Shown here: positions 24,131-35,181 of the stretch, one piece after another
How the letters are laid out: every line of letters begins with the position of its first letter
Position numbering within the stretch: the first letter of the stretch is position 1
Translations under genes and position numbers: made by a program
Notes under the pieces: generated by a model
What the model was told of the DNA's origin: nothing
Databases searched by the model: none
The model's input: the letters and a program-made list of their open reading frames with translations, nothing else
Assembly: GCA_022410635.1 (NCBI GenBank)
Contig: JAJVDF010000126.1
Span: 1,615,846 to 1,679,845, forward strand
Length of the DNA stretch: 64,000 nt
Source of the DNA: Tretioscincus oriximinensis
Taxonomy: Eukaryota; Chordata; Lepidosauria; Squamata; Gymnophthalmidae
Direction of reading: 5' to 3'

Positions 24131-26104
24131 TCTGTCAGGAAATTGTACTTTTTATTACCTTATTTNCCTGTCACCCATCCAAGACACAAATGGACCCTCC
24201 CTCTGCTAAGACATGTGTTGGGAAGAAGGTGGGATGAACATATTTTGAAATCTCTGACATGGCTACTATCAATCCCNAAGCAAGGTCAGGCACGTGCCTC
24301 AGAATCACGTTTTTTGTAANGGTGGATTGAAGTGATGATTGCCAAAACATATTTTCAAAAGATAAATCTGCACAAAGTAGGCAAGTGGCATGCATTTGAA
24401 TAAAAATAGTAGGCACAGGCCAACTGATGTTTCTGTTGGCATAGGATATAAAATGAATCTAAAAAGAAAACTGGAACACTGTGAGAGTTACCTTGAGGGT
24501 GTTCAGGGAGAATGCCTTTTGTTTATTTCCCTGCAGCAACTTGGAAATGAGGGGAATTTAAATCCAGAAAATGGCATGAAAAGAAGCATTATTTTTCCCC
24601 CAGTGGCATTCCTATGGACCAGTTCATAACAAATAGCTAATTTGAACAAAACATTCAGGACAAGTCGTTCCTATGCCCTTGAGAAAACACCCAAAGTACA
24701 CTAAGAAAGGAAAGAAAACTTGGAGTGAGAATAGACGGGGAGGAGTGGCACATATTTCAGTGCTATTTTACATAGAAATGAAAAGATATAATGTCCAATG
24801 GACTGAAAGCTGTACTTTGTACATTGATTTGAAATGAGAAGGGAGCCTCACTTAGATTCATTGTATATCAAGAGTTAGACATTGCTTGGTTATTTTCCTT
24901 TTCTTATCTCACATACTGTATTGCTCCATCTGTGTAAAGGCTATATAGTTTAGGTGGCTCCAACCTAGAACCTGGATGAGTTACCCAGCTTGGATGAATT
25001 TATGGGTTACCCAGAGAGCATTTCCTGTTGCTAATTCACTCTTATGAAATTCTTTATCACTCCTTTCCCCGTACACTTGGAAAGAGCAACCAAAGATTGC
25101 ATCATGTATACAACATACTATTTTCACTTCATCCTTGCATTNAGTTTCCTTCCATGCCACTTCAGCTAATTCACTCCCTTCAGTTATCCAAATCTGGCTT
25201 TCAGTTACATACCAGCTTCACTGCATCTCATACTTTTCCCACTTCTTTTCCAGCTCTTTCCAGAATGTGTTCCTTCTGATAGAGAAATGCCAATCTACAT
25301 GGTTCAGCCAGTTTGCATATGAANATGCACAAACCATACAATTATTGAAACAGCCTGTATTTCCAGTGACAGTTAACTAGGTTAATTCCTTCTGAAATAG
25401 GGAAAAATGAAAACAGGAAGTCTATTACAATTGTAGCTCTTCTCTTAAAAGCATAACCTAGATTTCACAGGTATAGCTGAGTTGGGATAATGAAGCACAT
25501 TTCATTATTTTGGCCAAGGTCTTGAATGTTCTCACAAAAAAGCTGCAGCTTAAGATTTGGGTGCTATTTGCTAACAAACCTTTTAGGATTTATATTTCCT
25601 ATAATTGAGATATATAGTAAGTGAACAATTCAAATAAGCACTATTTTCTAACTCCTTTATATTGTTTGCCCGTGATTGCACTGATGTTCACTTTATCAGT
25701 ATCATTGTCAGTAAGAATGCTTTGTTAATAACTTTCACAATAATCTTGGAATAACTTTCACAATGCAGTTCTGTTTCTGAAAATAGGCTGCCTCCTGTAT
25801 TTAACTCAGTATATTTGTTGAATGATTACTTTTTAAATCATTAGTTGTTAGGATATTGCAAATATCTGGTTTCCCATATGTCACAGATAATGGTTATAAT
25901 GGTTCTTCTATTTTTACTGGATTTCAAATAAATAGCCATTCTGCATTCATGATTATTCTGGATTATTTCTAAAATGGGGTCACCCCAACTAAAAACAGGA
26001 AAGATTACAAAAAATCCTGAAACAGTTTGTAACTGCAGTGCACCATTGGTCTGTCTGCACAAACATTCAGTCTGATTTTGGGGGAAAATTACCTTCACTG
26101 ATTA
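24131..26104. other. Unassigned sequence
   Basis: No repeat family, gene or RNA was recognised. Short open frames (24390-24629, 25028-25380) do not resemble known proteins and carry no splice context I trust. Confidence 0.3.
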
Positions 26105-26319
26105 TAGGCTGACCAGATGACCCCTTTTGGGGGGTTTTAAAACCCGTTTTTTGGGGTGCCTCCCATTTTTTTCTGAGAAAAAATATCAAAAAACAAAAAA
26201 ACCCGAAAAAATATCTTTTTTTAAAAAAACATTTCCTCAGAAAAAACTGGGAGGCACCCCAAAACCGGGTTTTCAACCCCCCCGCACCCCCTCCAAAAGG
26301 GATAATCTGGTCAGCCTAT
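26105..26319. mobile_element. hAT-like MITE family A, copy 2 (complete, short form)
   Basis: TAGGCTGACCAGATGACCCC at the left and the reverse complement (ggataatctggtcagccta) at the right. Internally tttggggtgcctcccatttt is mirrored by ctgggaggcaccccaaaacc, so the whole element folds on itself around an A/T-rich centre. No coding capacity: the two opposed open frames here are by-products of the palindrome. Confidence 0.88.
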
Positions 26320-29099
26320 GATTGTCATCCTTTAGAATGGTGCACATTTCCCTATTCATTCCTCTTCTCTCACATCCACACTCCCACACACCCCTGGGTC
26401 TAGTTCCTGATTCTTTTAACACTAGGATCAAGTTCCATAATCTGGTAGTGAGCTCTGTTTGAAATTTCTTCCAGCAATGAAGCATAAAACATGGCTCAGT
26501 GATGTCAAGTGTTGAAAAACTGGGCTGGACTAAAACTTAACCTTTTTATTCATCCCAATTCTTTACAACTTTGCTTTCTACCTGATAGAAATTATGTTTC
26601 ACAAGCTGCTAGTGTCTTGCATGGCATAGGGTGCAATATTAGAATGACGGAAAGCTGTTAAACATTTCTGGGTGTGTGAAATGAACAAGCGCTTTCCTTT
26701 AGGACTACCACATGGCCAATCATCGATTCTGGCTTTTAACAAACTAAGCACTCAGCACCTGATGCTTATAACACAAATATAAATGCTGTTAGACAACAGA
26801 TTAAGGGATCAAACCAAAAACTGTGCGCTCGCTTTTTCACACCCCTTGATTAGTAGTCCTAAATGCTTTTAAGAATAGTTAATGAAAACCTAGTTCAGTA
26901 ATTACTAGTAGCATATTGTACAGTACAAACAAATAAATAAATAAATACAATGGCAGTAACCATTACAAAACCTGATCACTTTATTAACCAGAGCAACAAG
27001 GCAACCTTTATTGAATTTTTTTATAGGAAATCTCCCCTTCGTTATTTCTACCTTTGGGAAATGGGTGGAAATCAGGATGATATGCAGTGTTTAATGATAA
27101 TAAATATGCAGAACTTATGAGTTAGCAAAAAGAACTTAATTTCAGCTTTTTTCATGAAGAAGGAAAAGACTGGAGGAGTGATTCTTTCCCTGCCTAAACC
27201 TTGTTTCCATAGTAATTGTTGAAACTAACTGAGCCAAATTGTGTAACATGTTGTGTGTGCTACTATTCTGTGTTCGTAATCACAAACAGCCTGATCTGTT
27301 GCTAATAATGGACATTTGAATTTGCTTTAATTTGGTCACGTGCCATAAGATGAGAAAAACAATGTTAAAGTAAAAAAGAACTGAAGCCTGAAACTACCGA
27401 CTTCATACACTATCTTCTAAAATAATTACGTAGTAAATTTAAGAAATATTTCAGAATGTGTTAATGTGCCCCGGTTACTTTCCCAGTAAAGGCTGATTCA
27501 TACTCTATAATCTGTTGGTTGGGCACTTGTTTCACTAAGATGCCAGTGCATTTCAACATGTCATAAAGATGCTCAATTGCTGAAGGGTTCTTGGATTCTG
27601 GGTGCATTTAGAGGGCACACAAACTAGTACAGTCCAGTACAACAATTTGTAGCCACAACTCATGAATCACACTATCTTTTGAGAAATCCTCATCCTGTGC
27701 ATCAGATACTGGTCCAAAAAGCCATGACTGTTTAGATGCAACATACGTTTAAATAATGTCAGTGGGACTTCTAACCAGAAAACCTAGCTATCAGATTATT
27801 TTCAAAAGCTGGTTCACTAAGTCATCAGTCTAGAATCCTTTATTTCTTAATAATGTTCTGCAATTCTCCTCTTCAANCCTTGCCTATCTAAAGCTTTTTC
27901 CATTGCAAGCATTGTGTGGTTTCATCCAAGAAGGGGTGGTAATGGGGATGTCATTTTTTTCAAACAGGTGAGTTTGGTGCAACTTTTACTTGGGGCTTGT
28001 CTACTCCTAAGTAGCTGCAAATTTCATGGAGAACCCGGGGTTGTTGGCTGCAGCACCTGAAAGCAAGATTGCAAGATGATAATTGGATATTATCTGGCAT
28101 TTATTGATCACACATGGTGTTTTTAGTTCACCTTTTTGTATGCCAACACCAACAAACCACATTTAGTGTTAGCCTATCTAATTACCTGACAGCTTTGGCT
28201 GACATATTATTATATTATATTAAATTATACAACAAGAACAAGAACAACAACAGGAACAGGAACAATAACAACAAGAAGAAAAAGAACAAGAACAACAACA
28301 ACAACAGGAACAGAAACAGGAACAACAAGAAGCCATGCATAAGCAAACACAAAGTGTTAATCTGGAAATCAAAGCATTGATCTTAGGTCTATAATTATGA
28401 GATGTTCAGATTGATCATAGATCAAAACAAATTTGTTCTTCCGTGGATATTTCAAATCAGGAAATTCAGCTGTTTCATGGAGGCCTTTGGAGTTCTAGAA
28501 GAAACAGGTTGCTACATTGGATCAATAATGCAAACTGGGATTAATGTACATTCAGTTATAAACATTTGAAAAAGATTGAAGAATGTTTCTTTCATGGGAG
28601 AAAANGAACTTTTTAAGGAGTTAGTGTGTATGTTTAAATCTTAAATCTCACTTCAGCAGGCCTTACCCAGCTAGTGCCTTCCATGGCCNTGGGTTTGAAA
28701 TAAAAGTAAAAGACCTTCACAACAACAGTGAAGTTACAATCGCTTCAAATTGCCACCCCAGCAAAATCAATACCAGCAATCTAATTTTTTGAGGTTACTG
28801 TCCAATCTGACTGTGCAAAGTAGTTAACCAAGGATGTTGGTAGGAAAACATCAAAATCAAATCTCACTGGATAATACCATGAGAAACTGTATATTTTGTT
28901 AAATACCTAAAGAGGTTTGAAAATGATTGTTAGGAAAACAAATCTTTAAAAAAACCTGTATAATTTATTGAAGTTAATGGTTTGTAGTATACAATAATAA
29001 AATACAAACATTCATACATACATATTACTACATTACATCCAATTCCCACACATCTGTAATGCCCTCTATTACTTGATCATTGCAATCTAACATAATACT
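26320..29099. other. Mostly unassigned sequence; simple repeats at 26930 and 28230
   Basis: An (AAAT)n-like run lies at about 26929-26947 and an AAC/AGGAAC-rich imperfect simple repeat at about 28226-28332 (giving a meaningless Asn/Lys-rich frame). The 27140-27400 stretch has homeobox- and E-box-like motifs (ggtcacgtgcc near 27334) but no proof of function. No gene was seen. Confidence 0.3.
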
Positions 29100-29160
29100 G
29101 CATCTGCTAGACTGAACAGATTTTCTGAGGCCCCAAATAGGGTAATTAATATTCATGCTA

Positions 29161-29186
29161 ATTTGCATATTCATGAATATGCAAAT
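29161..29186. promoter_or_regulatory. Paired-octamer 26-bp perfect palindrome inside the MITE
   Basis: The half ATTTGCATATTCA is followed by its exact reverse complement. It therefore contains two inverted copies of the octamer ATGCAAAT/ATTTGCAT, the known binding motif of Oct/POU factors. The same palindrome is kept (22 bp) in the related MITE at 31083-31104. Binding is an inference; it may simply be a replication- or transposition-related palindrome. Confidence 0.5.
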
Positions 29187-29375
29187 CATCTACCAACATG
29201 CATACCCNTCTAAAATCCCTGCCTGAGAAATCTGCAAAGCTCTTGAAAATTTTTGAAGTTTGCGAGAATTTTTCAGAGTGTGCAAGAAATTTGCATTTTT
29301 TATTTTTTTTACTGAGTGGAGGGTGCCTTCAGAAGATGGCCCCAGTTGCCAGTGGTGGTGGTGCTGTAGTCATGC

Positions 29376-29523
<148 letters not shown>

Positions 29524-29791
29524 CAGGGCTTTTTTTGTGACGCAGTACTGGCACCTTTTATTTAAGCAGGTGGGGCGGCGTTAGTGGCGGCGTTAGCGGC
29601 AGGGTGGTGGCTAATGCCCCCGCCGCCCCCCCTGCCGCCGCCCCCGCCCCCCACCTAAATAAAAGGTGCCGGTACTGCGGCATTAGCGGCGGCGGCAGGG
29701 GCTAACGCCGCCCCCCCTGCCGCCGCCACTAACACCGCCCCCCCCAGCCGGCGTTAATACCGTCACCTTTTTTTCTAGAAAAAAAGCACTG
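29524..29791. mobile_element. Second hAT-like element with a GC-rich hairpin, nested
   Basis: Left end CAGGGCTTTTTTTGTGACGC; right end is the reverse complement of CAGTGCTTTTTTTCTAGAAA. Such CAGGGCTTTTTTT ends are typical of a hAT MITE group in squamates. Inside, arms 29541-29580 (cagtactggcacctttta onward) and 29641-29680 (aaaaggtgccggtactg) pair around a C/G-rich centre rich in GCGGC and CCGCC. The left flank is (ATT)n and the right flank a GTT run, so the target duplication is blurred by the microsatellite. Confidence 0.7.
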
Positions 29792-30299
29792 ATTGTTGTT
29801 GTTGTTGTTGTTGTTGTTTTCCTCAGCAAAAAATGTGGAAATCGTCCCTCCAGGAGTGTGGGATAAACTTCCCATAACTGGGTTTCCCACCACCACCACC
29901 AAAAAAGGGGTCATCTGGTCAGCCTAGTATCTGCTGCTTATTTGTTTGCCTCCTTTTCAATTTTTATTAATTGAAAGAGGGACCATTTTAGAAACAAAAG
30001 CTAAAAACAATAGTAAGCTGTGANCATACCTTCACTTTAGACCATCTTCAGTTTTTTNAAAAAAATCATTTTTATTCCTTTTAATACCAAAATAGAATAG
30101 CAATACCTCTTTTGATTCAAATCTCAATGTTGGTTTATGATTTTTTTTTAGACTAAACTCTTTTTTCTGAATTAAATCTTAAAGAATGCAAAAACAAGGA
30201 AAGCGAAATTTAGGTTTGTGCTATCAAATCAGAAGACAAAGATAATATGTGACTACACTGCTAGTATTTGAAATATTTATTTTAGTTATTTTATGTATC

Positions 30300-30410
30300 A
30301 ACATTTATATTCCACCCTATATCCAAAGGTTTTAGGGTGGATCACAATAAAAACTCCACAAAACAAACTGAAATGGAACAATTTAAAATTAGAACAATGT
30401 CTTCAAAGAG
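30300..30410. repeat. Possible SINE or LINE tail fragment
   Basis: tttatattccaccctatatc followed by caaaggttttagggtggatc resembles the 3' part of sauropsid SINE/LINE tails (atttatacccc... ctcaagg). Too short and diverged for a firm family. Confidence 0.35.
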
Positions 30411-30527
30411 AGAGGAATTTGGGACTTAGCTGAAGGCTGAAANAGTATTTACTGATCTAATAAAAAGCAACATCCAAATCATTTTGAACTGATTTCTGAG
30501 ACATTGTTTCTAGGCTACAGTAATTGG

Positions 30528-30860
30528 CCCCTTCCACATGATAGGTGAAACAATCTAATGGCGACTACAGATTTCACTGGCATCAAACTTATCATATATT
30601 CTGTACAAAGCTGGNGCAAGGTTGGCAAGAATGCAGGAGAAANCAGGAAGACGATAGCATGCATGCCAGCAAACTTGTAGTTCTGCAGTCCTACTGGCTG
30701 GTGTTATCTTGTGCTATTCATCTCCTCACAATGGTGCAGCATACACCAGGGCTGCTGGCAACTGCANTATGGAAGACGCAATCTTTTGCAATGCTTCTAG
30801 AGAGGATCAGCAATGGTTGATTCCATTTGTATTGCAATATTTTCCAGATGCTATTTTTCT
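30528..30860 (+). repeat. Dispersed repeat family X, copy 3
   Basis: Begins ggccccttccacatgatagg, the best-preserved left end of the family. Then ggcgactacagatttcactg, ctgcagtcctactggctggt, ctcacaatggtgcagcatac and cagggctgctggcaactgc follow in the same order as the copies at 10310 and 16298. The left sequence resembles ends of squamate hAT-like MITEs, but no complementary right end was found. Confidence 0.55.
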
Positions 30861-31029
30861 GCCTTTAGTGTATGAGTACATACAGCTTGCAAAGTGGATA
30901 AAATCCAGTTAAAAACCATGTTTACCCCCATAGCCGATTAAAAGCCTGGCTGCACTGCTGAACACAAGATTGGAAAGTTGGATACAGATCAGAACCCAAG
31001 AAACTAACAATATGGGATAACCAATCACA

Positions 31030-31530
31030 TAGACTGACCAGATTTTCTGAGGCCCAATCAGGGTAATTAATATTCATGCTAATTGCATATTCATGAATAT
31101 GCAAATCACCCACCAACATTCAAATGCCTTCAAAGTCCCTGCTCGAGAAATCTGTGAAGCAAGTGAGAATTTTTTGAAGTGTATGAGAATTTTTGAAGTG
31201 CTGAGAATCTTTTGACNTATGTGAGAAATTTGCATATTTTATTTTTTACTGAGGTGAGGGTGCCTTCAGAAGCTGGCCCTGCTTGCCAGAGTCCCCTAGT
31301 GGTGGTGCAGTGAATTTTTAAAAAAGGTTTTTGAAGTGTGTGAGAAATTTGCATTTTTTAATTTTTTTAATGGGGGAAGGGTGGGTTCAGGAGCTGGCTC
31401 CAGTTGCCAAAGCCCCTAGTGGTGGTGCAGTACATTTTTTAAAAATCGTTTTTTAAATTTTTTTCCCCTCAGCAAAAAATGGGGCAATCACCGGGTCCCC
31501 CCTCCCNCAAGGGTTCATCTAATCAGCCTA
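31030..31530. mobile_element. hAT-like MITE family A, long form, copy 4
   Basis: Begins TAGACTGACCAGATTTTCTG and ends gttcatctaatcagccta. Flanks AATCACAT and AGTCACAT give an 8-bp duplication with one mismatch (boundary uncertain by one base). It contains the 22-bp octamer palindrome at 31083-31104 and two similar internal blocks (gtgccttcagaagctggccc near 31260; gggttcaggagctggctcc near 31385), each followed by cctagtggtggtgcagt, i.e. an internal tandem duplication of about 120 bases. Confidence 0.88.
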
Positions 31531-32095
31531 AGTCACATAACACTGGTGAACGGAACAAAGTAGATTAGACTACTGGGAATTAGTTGAAGGAGAACCTATA
31601 ACCTGTATGCTTATGGGGGAATTTTTTTCTCTACACGTTAGCATTCCTGATTCAAAGAACTCAAGGAGTCATCAACTGCGTAATTATGCTTTCTTCTTTC
31701 AAAATTATTAATTGTACAATTTGTAGAGACAGATACTGACAAGTNTGTATTGTATATGTTTAAATTTGGCTATCTTGTTTGCTATAACCATGAAGGAGTT
31801 AAATAGTTGTGTGTGCACGCACACATACGCATGAAGCTGCTTGACATTCTCATAAAATATAAACAATTATTTCCCATATGGTTAGCTGTTTATAAGAGCT
31901 GATACTCAGAAAACGGCATCATAATTAACTGCAAAAAACATGTCATATCACTTACTAGCACATTGCCATCCTCCAGACAACACAATGTTCCTATAGGTGC
32001 TATCCTAAACTTTTATTTTTGTCAGTATTATGCCTGACACCAACCATTCGAATTGATATTCAGCATTGTATTGCAGTCTTGGTTGGCCTTCTTCA
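31531..32095. other. Unassigned sequence
   Basis: No gene or repeat was recognised; a short TG/CA alternating tract lies near 31808-31830. Confidence 0.3.
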
Positions 32096-32335
32096 CTAGA
32101 AGAGGTGTTGGTTTTTATACCCCGCTTTTCTCAACCCGAAGGGAATAAAGCAGCTTACATAACCTTCTGTTCTCTTCACAATAGATGTCTTGTGAAGTAG
32201 GTAGGGTTGAGAGAGCTCCATAGAACTGTGACTAGTCCAACTGGTTTTGTGGGAGGAATGGAGAATCAAACAAGGAGACTTCCAGATAAGAGTCTGATAC
32301 TCTAACCATTACACCAGACTGGCTCCCCCAGACAA
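32096..32335 (-). mobile_element. tRNA-derived Sauria-type SINE
   Basis: Reverse complement of the SINE: tttttataccccgcttttct, caacccgaagg, tgtcttgtgaagtaggtagg, gagagctccatagaactgtg, a decayed B box (gagaatcaaacaagg near 32261) and head (ctaaccattacaccagactg). Near full length, without a long tail. Confidence 0.88.
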
Positions 32336-33714
32336 GTATGTCCTAGAAAACTGACAAATCATGGCTAGGGCTGAAAGAGCTTAAAAACCAATACCATCTA
32401 GAGAAACCAAGCTACATCAGGGATTTAATATGCTGAAGTCAAATTAACTTACTTCTGAATAGATATATTTTTAACTAAAATGTAGGTCATTCTTCATTTG
32501 TTAGTAGATTGGATCAGGAAGGGGTCTAAGGGCCTCCCTTCTGCATGCTGATGTAATTTAAGAAAGGTCTCGCCCCCTTCTATTACACTCCATCCAAAGG
32601 GGAAGAAGCACAGACTGGACTAGGACACCTTACTGATCTATTGAAAGAACTCTTTTACAGATTGTATATCAGGCCACAGGCATCTGGAGAGTATCCTTCC
32701 ATGTTTTGATTGATTTTAGNGGACTAATTTCAACAGCATCAAAAGGCACACCACTGAAATGCTTTCCCAGAGCCTCCAAAGGCCAGGAATTAAGGCTTTG
32801 GAGTTGGCCTGGCCTGATGCAAACAATCTTGTTCTGCAGGAGGAGCTATAGGTAAAAGCAGAAATAGCCAAAGTGGCGGCTGTTTTGTCATTTTCTTTCC
32901 TTCTTGCTATGAAATGAAAAGTGCTATCTTCACCTTCTCTGTCTTCAGAGGGAAGATCAAAGGAAAGCATTCATTTGAAATGTACATTCACTCTTCACCT
33001 CAAGACGTTTTAGTTTAACATTGCTTGTCACTCAGCTCTGCGCCTGGTACTAATTTTCAGTTTGTCATCCTTTGACTCACAGCAGCTCTTTCCTCTCTGG
33101 AACGGATGCATCTCCCAGCTGACCATGGAAAAAATGTAACATGCAATTCATTCCTTTCCTGATAGCTACCAGAGATGAGAAGCAGACAAGTTAGAGTAAC
33201 TTTATGAGGAAGTCCCATCATTTCCAGAAGGAAGTGTGATTCACTGTGCAGAGCATTTTTGGGAGCCTGAATCAGAGCTGTCGAGGAAGTGAGTTCTTGG
33301 ACAGCTAAACCTGAAACATCACATGGCCTGAGGTTAACTATGACTTCTCCAGCAAGTATTTGTGCCTTTCTTCTTTTAGTGGTACAAGCTCAGATTACAA
33401 GCCACATTTTTTTAAAAAAGTGACAGACCACACAGACTTGGAATAACCAGAAAGCAATTATCAGCTTTAATGCTTAAAAAGCAGTTATCATCTGTTTTTA
33501 ACAGTACAAATAGTCTCAGTAACAATAACACTCATGATTCATAAATCCAGAAAATGTCAATGAGAAGGCTATTCCTTCAAACAGATATGCTGAAATTAGG
33601 GGCCTGATCTCAGATAAAGTTAAAATCAGATTCAGTCCTCTTTCAGAATGAGAAAAAAAACAGCAGCAGCAAAAGGAACAGCCATTTTCTTTCTATATTA
33701 TTTAAACCTAAGGT
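32336..33714. other. Unassigned sequence
   Basis: No repeat family or gene was recognised. The minus-strand open frame at 32716-32970 is unremarkable. Confidence 0.3.
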
Positions 33715-33715
33715 T

Positions 33716-33808
33716 ATCATGTAAAATCTGGGTACACCTGATGAAAATTCCTGTCTTCCATAATTAAAGCTACAAACCCCTAGCCTGATATTTTAAATGG
33801 CAACCCTA
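33716..33808. mobile_element. Small MITE-like fragment related to the 40387 hAT element
   Basis: Left ggttatcatgtaaaatctgg and right aaatggcaaccctacctaag resemble the ends (agtgctgccatac and ggcaaccctag) of the element at 40387-40811. CCTAAGG occurs on both sides, a plausible target duplication. Very short, so it is probably an internally deleted copy. Confidence 0.45.
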
Positions 33809-34235
33809 CCTAAGGCAAAGGTGAATATTCTAAGTTAGAGAATGCTGACAGAAAACAGCTTGTCACTTTTCTAACATATTTTCTCACTCTAAACGTGAAT
33901 TGAAACCTAGGTGTGGCCAGGACCAAAGAGTAACTAAATAGTTTTAGGCTTGAAAAGCACAATTCCAGAGCAGAAAGTTATAAGAACAACAGCAGCATAA
34001 GACAGAAAACTGGGACAAAGAAATACCAGAGAATCAAAGCACCGAGTAGAAGTGCTGGAATTGTGCTGTTTCTGAGCATACAGCCTAAGAAGTCTTAGCT
34101 GGAAACTGCAAAACTTCAGCTGGTTAAGAACATCTTTAGGAGCTGGATTGGGAGATAAACATAGCCTAGACCAATGCAATGTGGGGCATTGGGTCATTTC
34201 TGCAACCTGGTAAAGTGGGAATTAGAGCCCTTCAT

Positions 34236-34985
34236 TGTGGGGATTCACCATGGGACAGATATTAATTGGGATTAATATAGATTGATATTAAATATACCTG
34301 AATTGACCTGGGTTAGCCAAAATGAGGCCTATGGGAAATTTTGCATAATATCTTTGGTCAAGCCTCACCTAGTTGCATCCAGGAACAGAGGAAATCACCC
34401 TCCAGGCACCCCTACTGGGGTGACCTTTCCAGTATGAATGGGCTAATCAATCCCATTATAGAAAGAGGAAACACAATATTTGCTCAGGCTGCAAACTCCT
34501 GGCTAGGATCATTAAGACTGATAGCAGCCTGAAGCTATCCCATCAGGGCCATTAAGCTTGGCCTCCTGTGGGTGAGTCACTGATTCCTGTAATCAAGGCT
34601 ATTGATATAGGCAAACAATGGCTAAAGAGGTCCATTCAGTAGCCACACACACATACTAACATACCCATATTTGGAGTTCCTGACCAGGCTGCACCTCCTT
34701 GGGGAGGAGAGAAGCACGTCACACAGGTGTCACTCCTGACCCACATGGGGTCTGCCCACCCATTTCTTGACATCATGATCTCTGATANACGCCTTCTGAT
34801 TTGGGGTCAATAAAAGTTGATGCACAGAGACATTCTGGAGGACTCCATGACCCGTGGACCCTCTTGGAATGCTCGTTGATCCAAGACGTGTTGCCCATGT
34901 GATTCCTTTTACACGTGTCTATCTACTGAGGAACAAGCTGCCTTTAACTTCCGTTAGGCTTATAATAACGGGTAAGCAAACCCCC
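34236..34985 (+). mobile_element. LTR-like sequence (solo LTR candidate), plus strand
   Basis: Contains AATAAA at 34809-34814 in ttctgatttggggtcaataa, followed by ctggaggactccatgacccg then tggaccctc. The same succession (ttctgat...gtcaataaaag, ctggaggcttccatac, cgtggacct) occurs on the minus strand of 54320-54925, so both belong to one LTR family. No retroviral coding region is present on either side. Ends are approximate; no target duplication was identified, and the right side abuts the MITE at 34995. Confidence 0.5.
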
Positions 34986-34994
34986 GTTACTTCA

Positions 34995-35181
34995 TAGGCT
35001 GACCAGATGACCCCTTTTGGGGAGGGGGGTTGAAACCCCGGTTTGGGGGTGCTTCCCAGTTTTTCTGAGGAAAGTTTTTTCACAATTTTTTTTTCTTAAT
35101 TTTTTTTTCCCTCAGAAAAAAAGTCCCCCAAAAACAGGTTTTCAACACACACACCCCCAAAAGGGGTCATCTGGTCAGCCT
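34995..35181. mobile_element. hAT-like MITE family A, copy 5 (complete, short form)
   Basis: TAGGCTGACCAGATGACCCC at the left, tcatctggtcagccta at the right. Internal ctgaggaaag and ccctcagaaaa arms mirror each other around a T-rich centre. It lies immediately after the LTR-like sequence. Confidence 0.88.

Noticed and set aside
28226..28340. Direct repeats that could suggest a CRISPR or coding repeat array
   Set aside because: Imperfect AAC/AGGAAC simple sequence without regular spacers, in a vertebrate genome.
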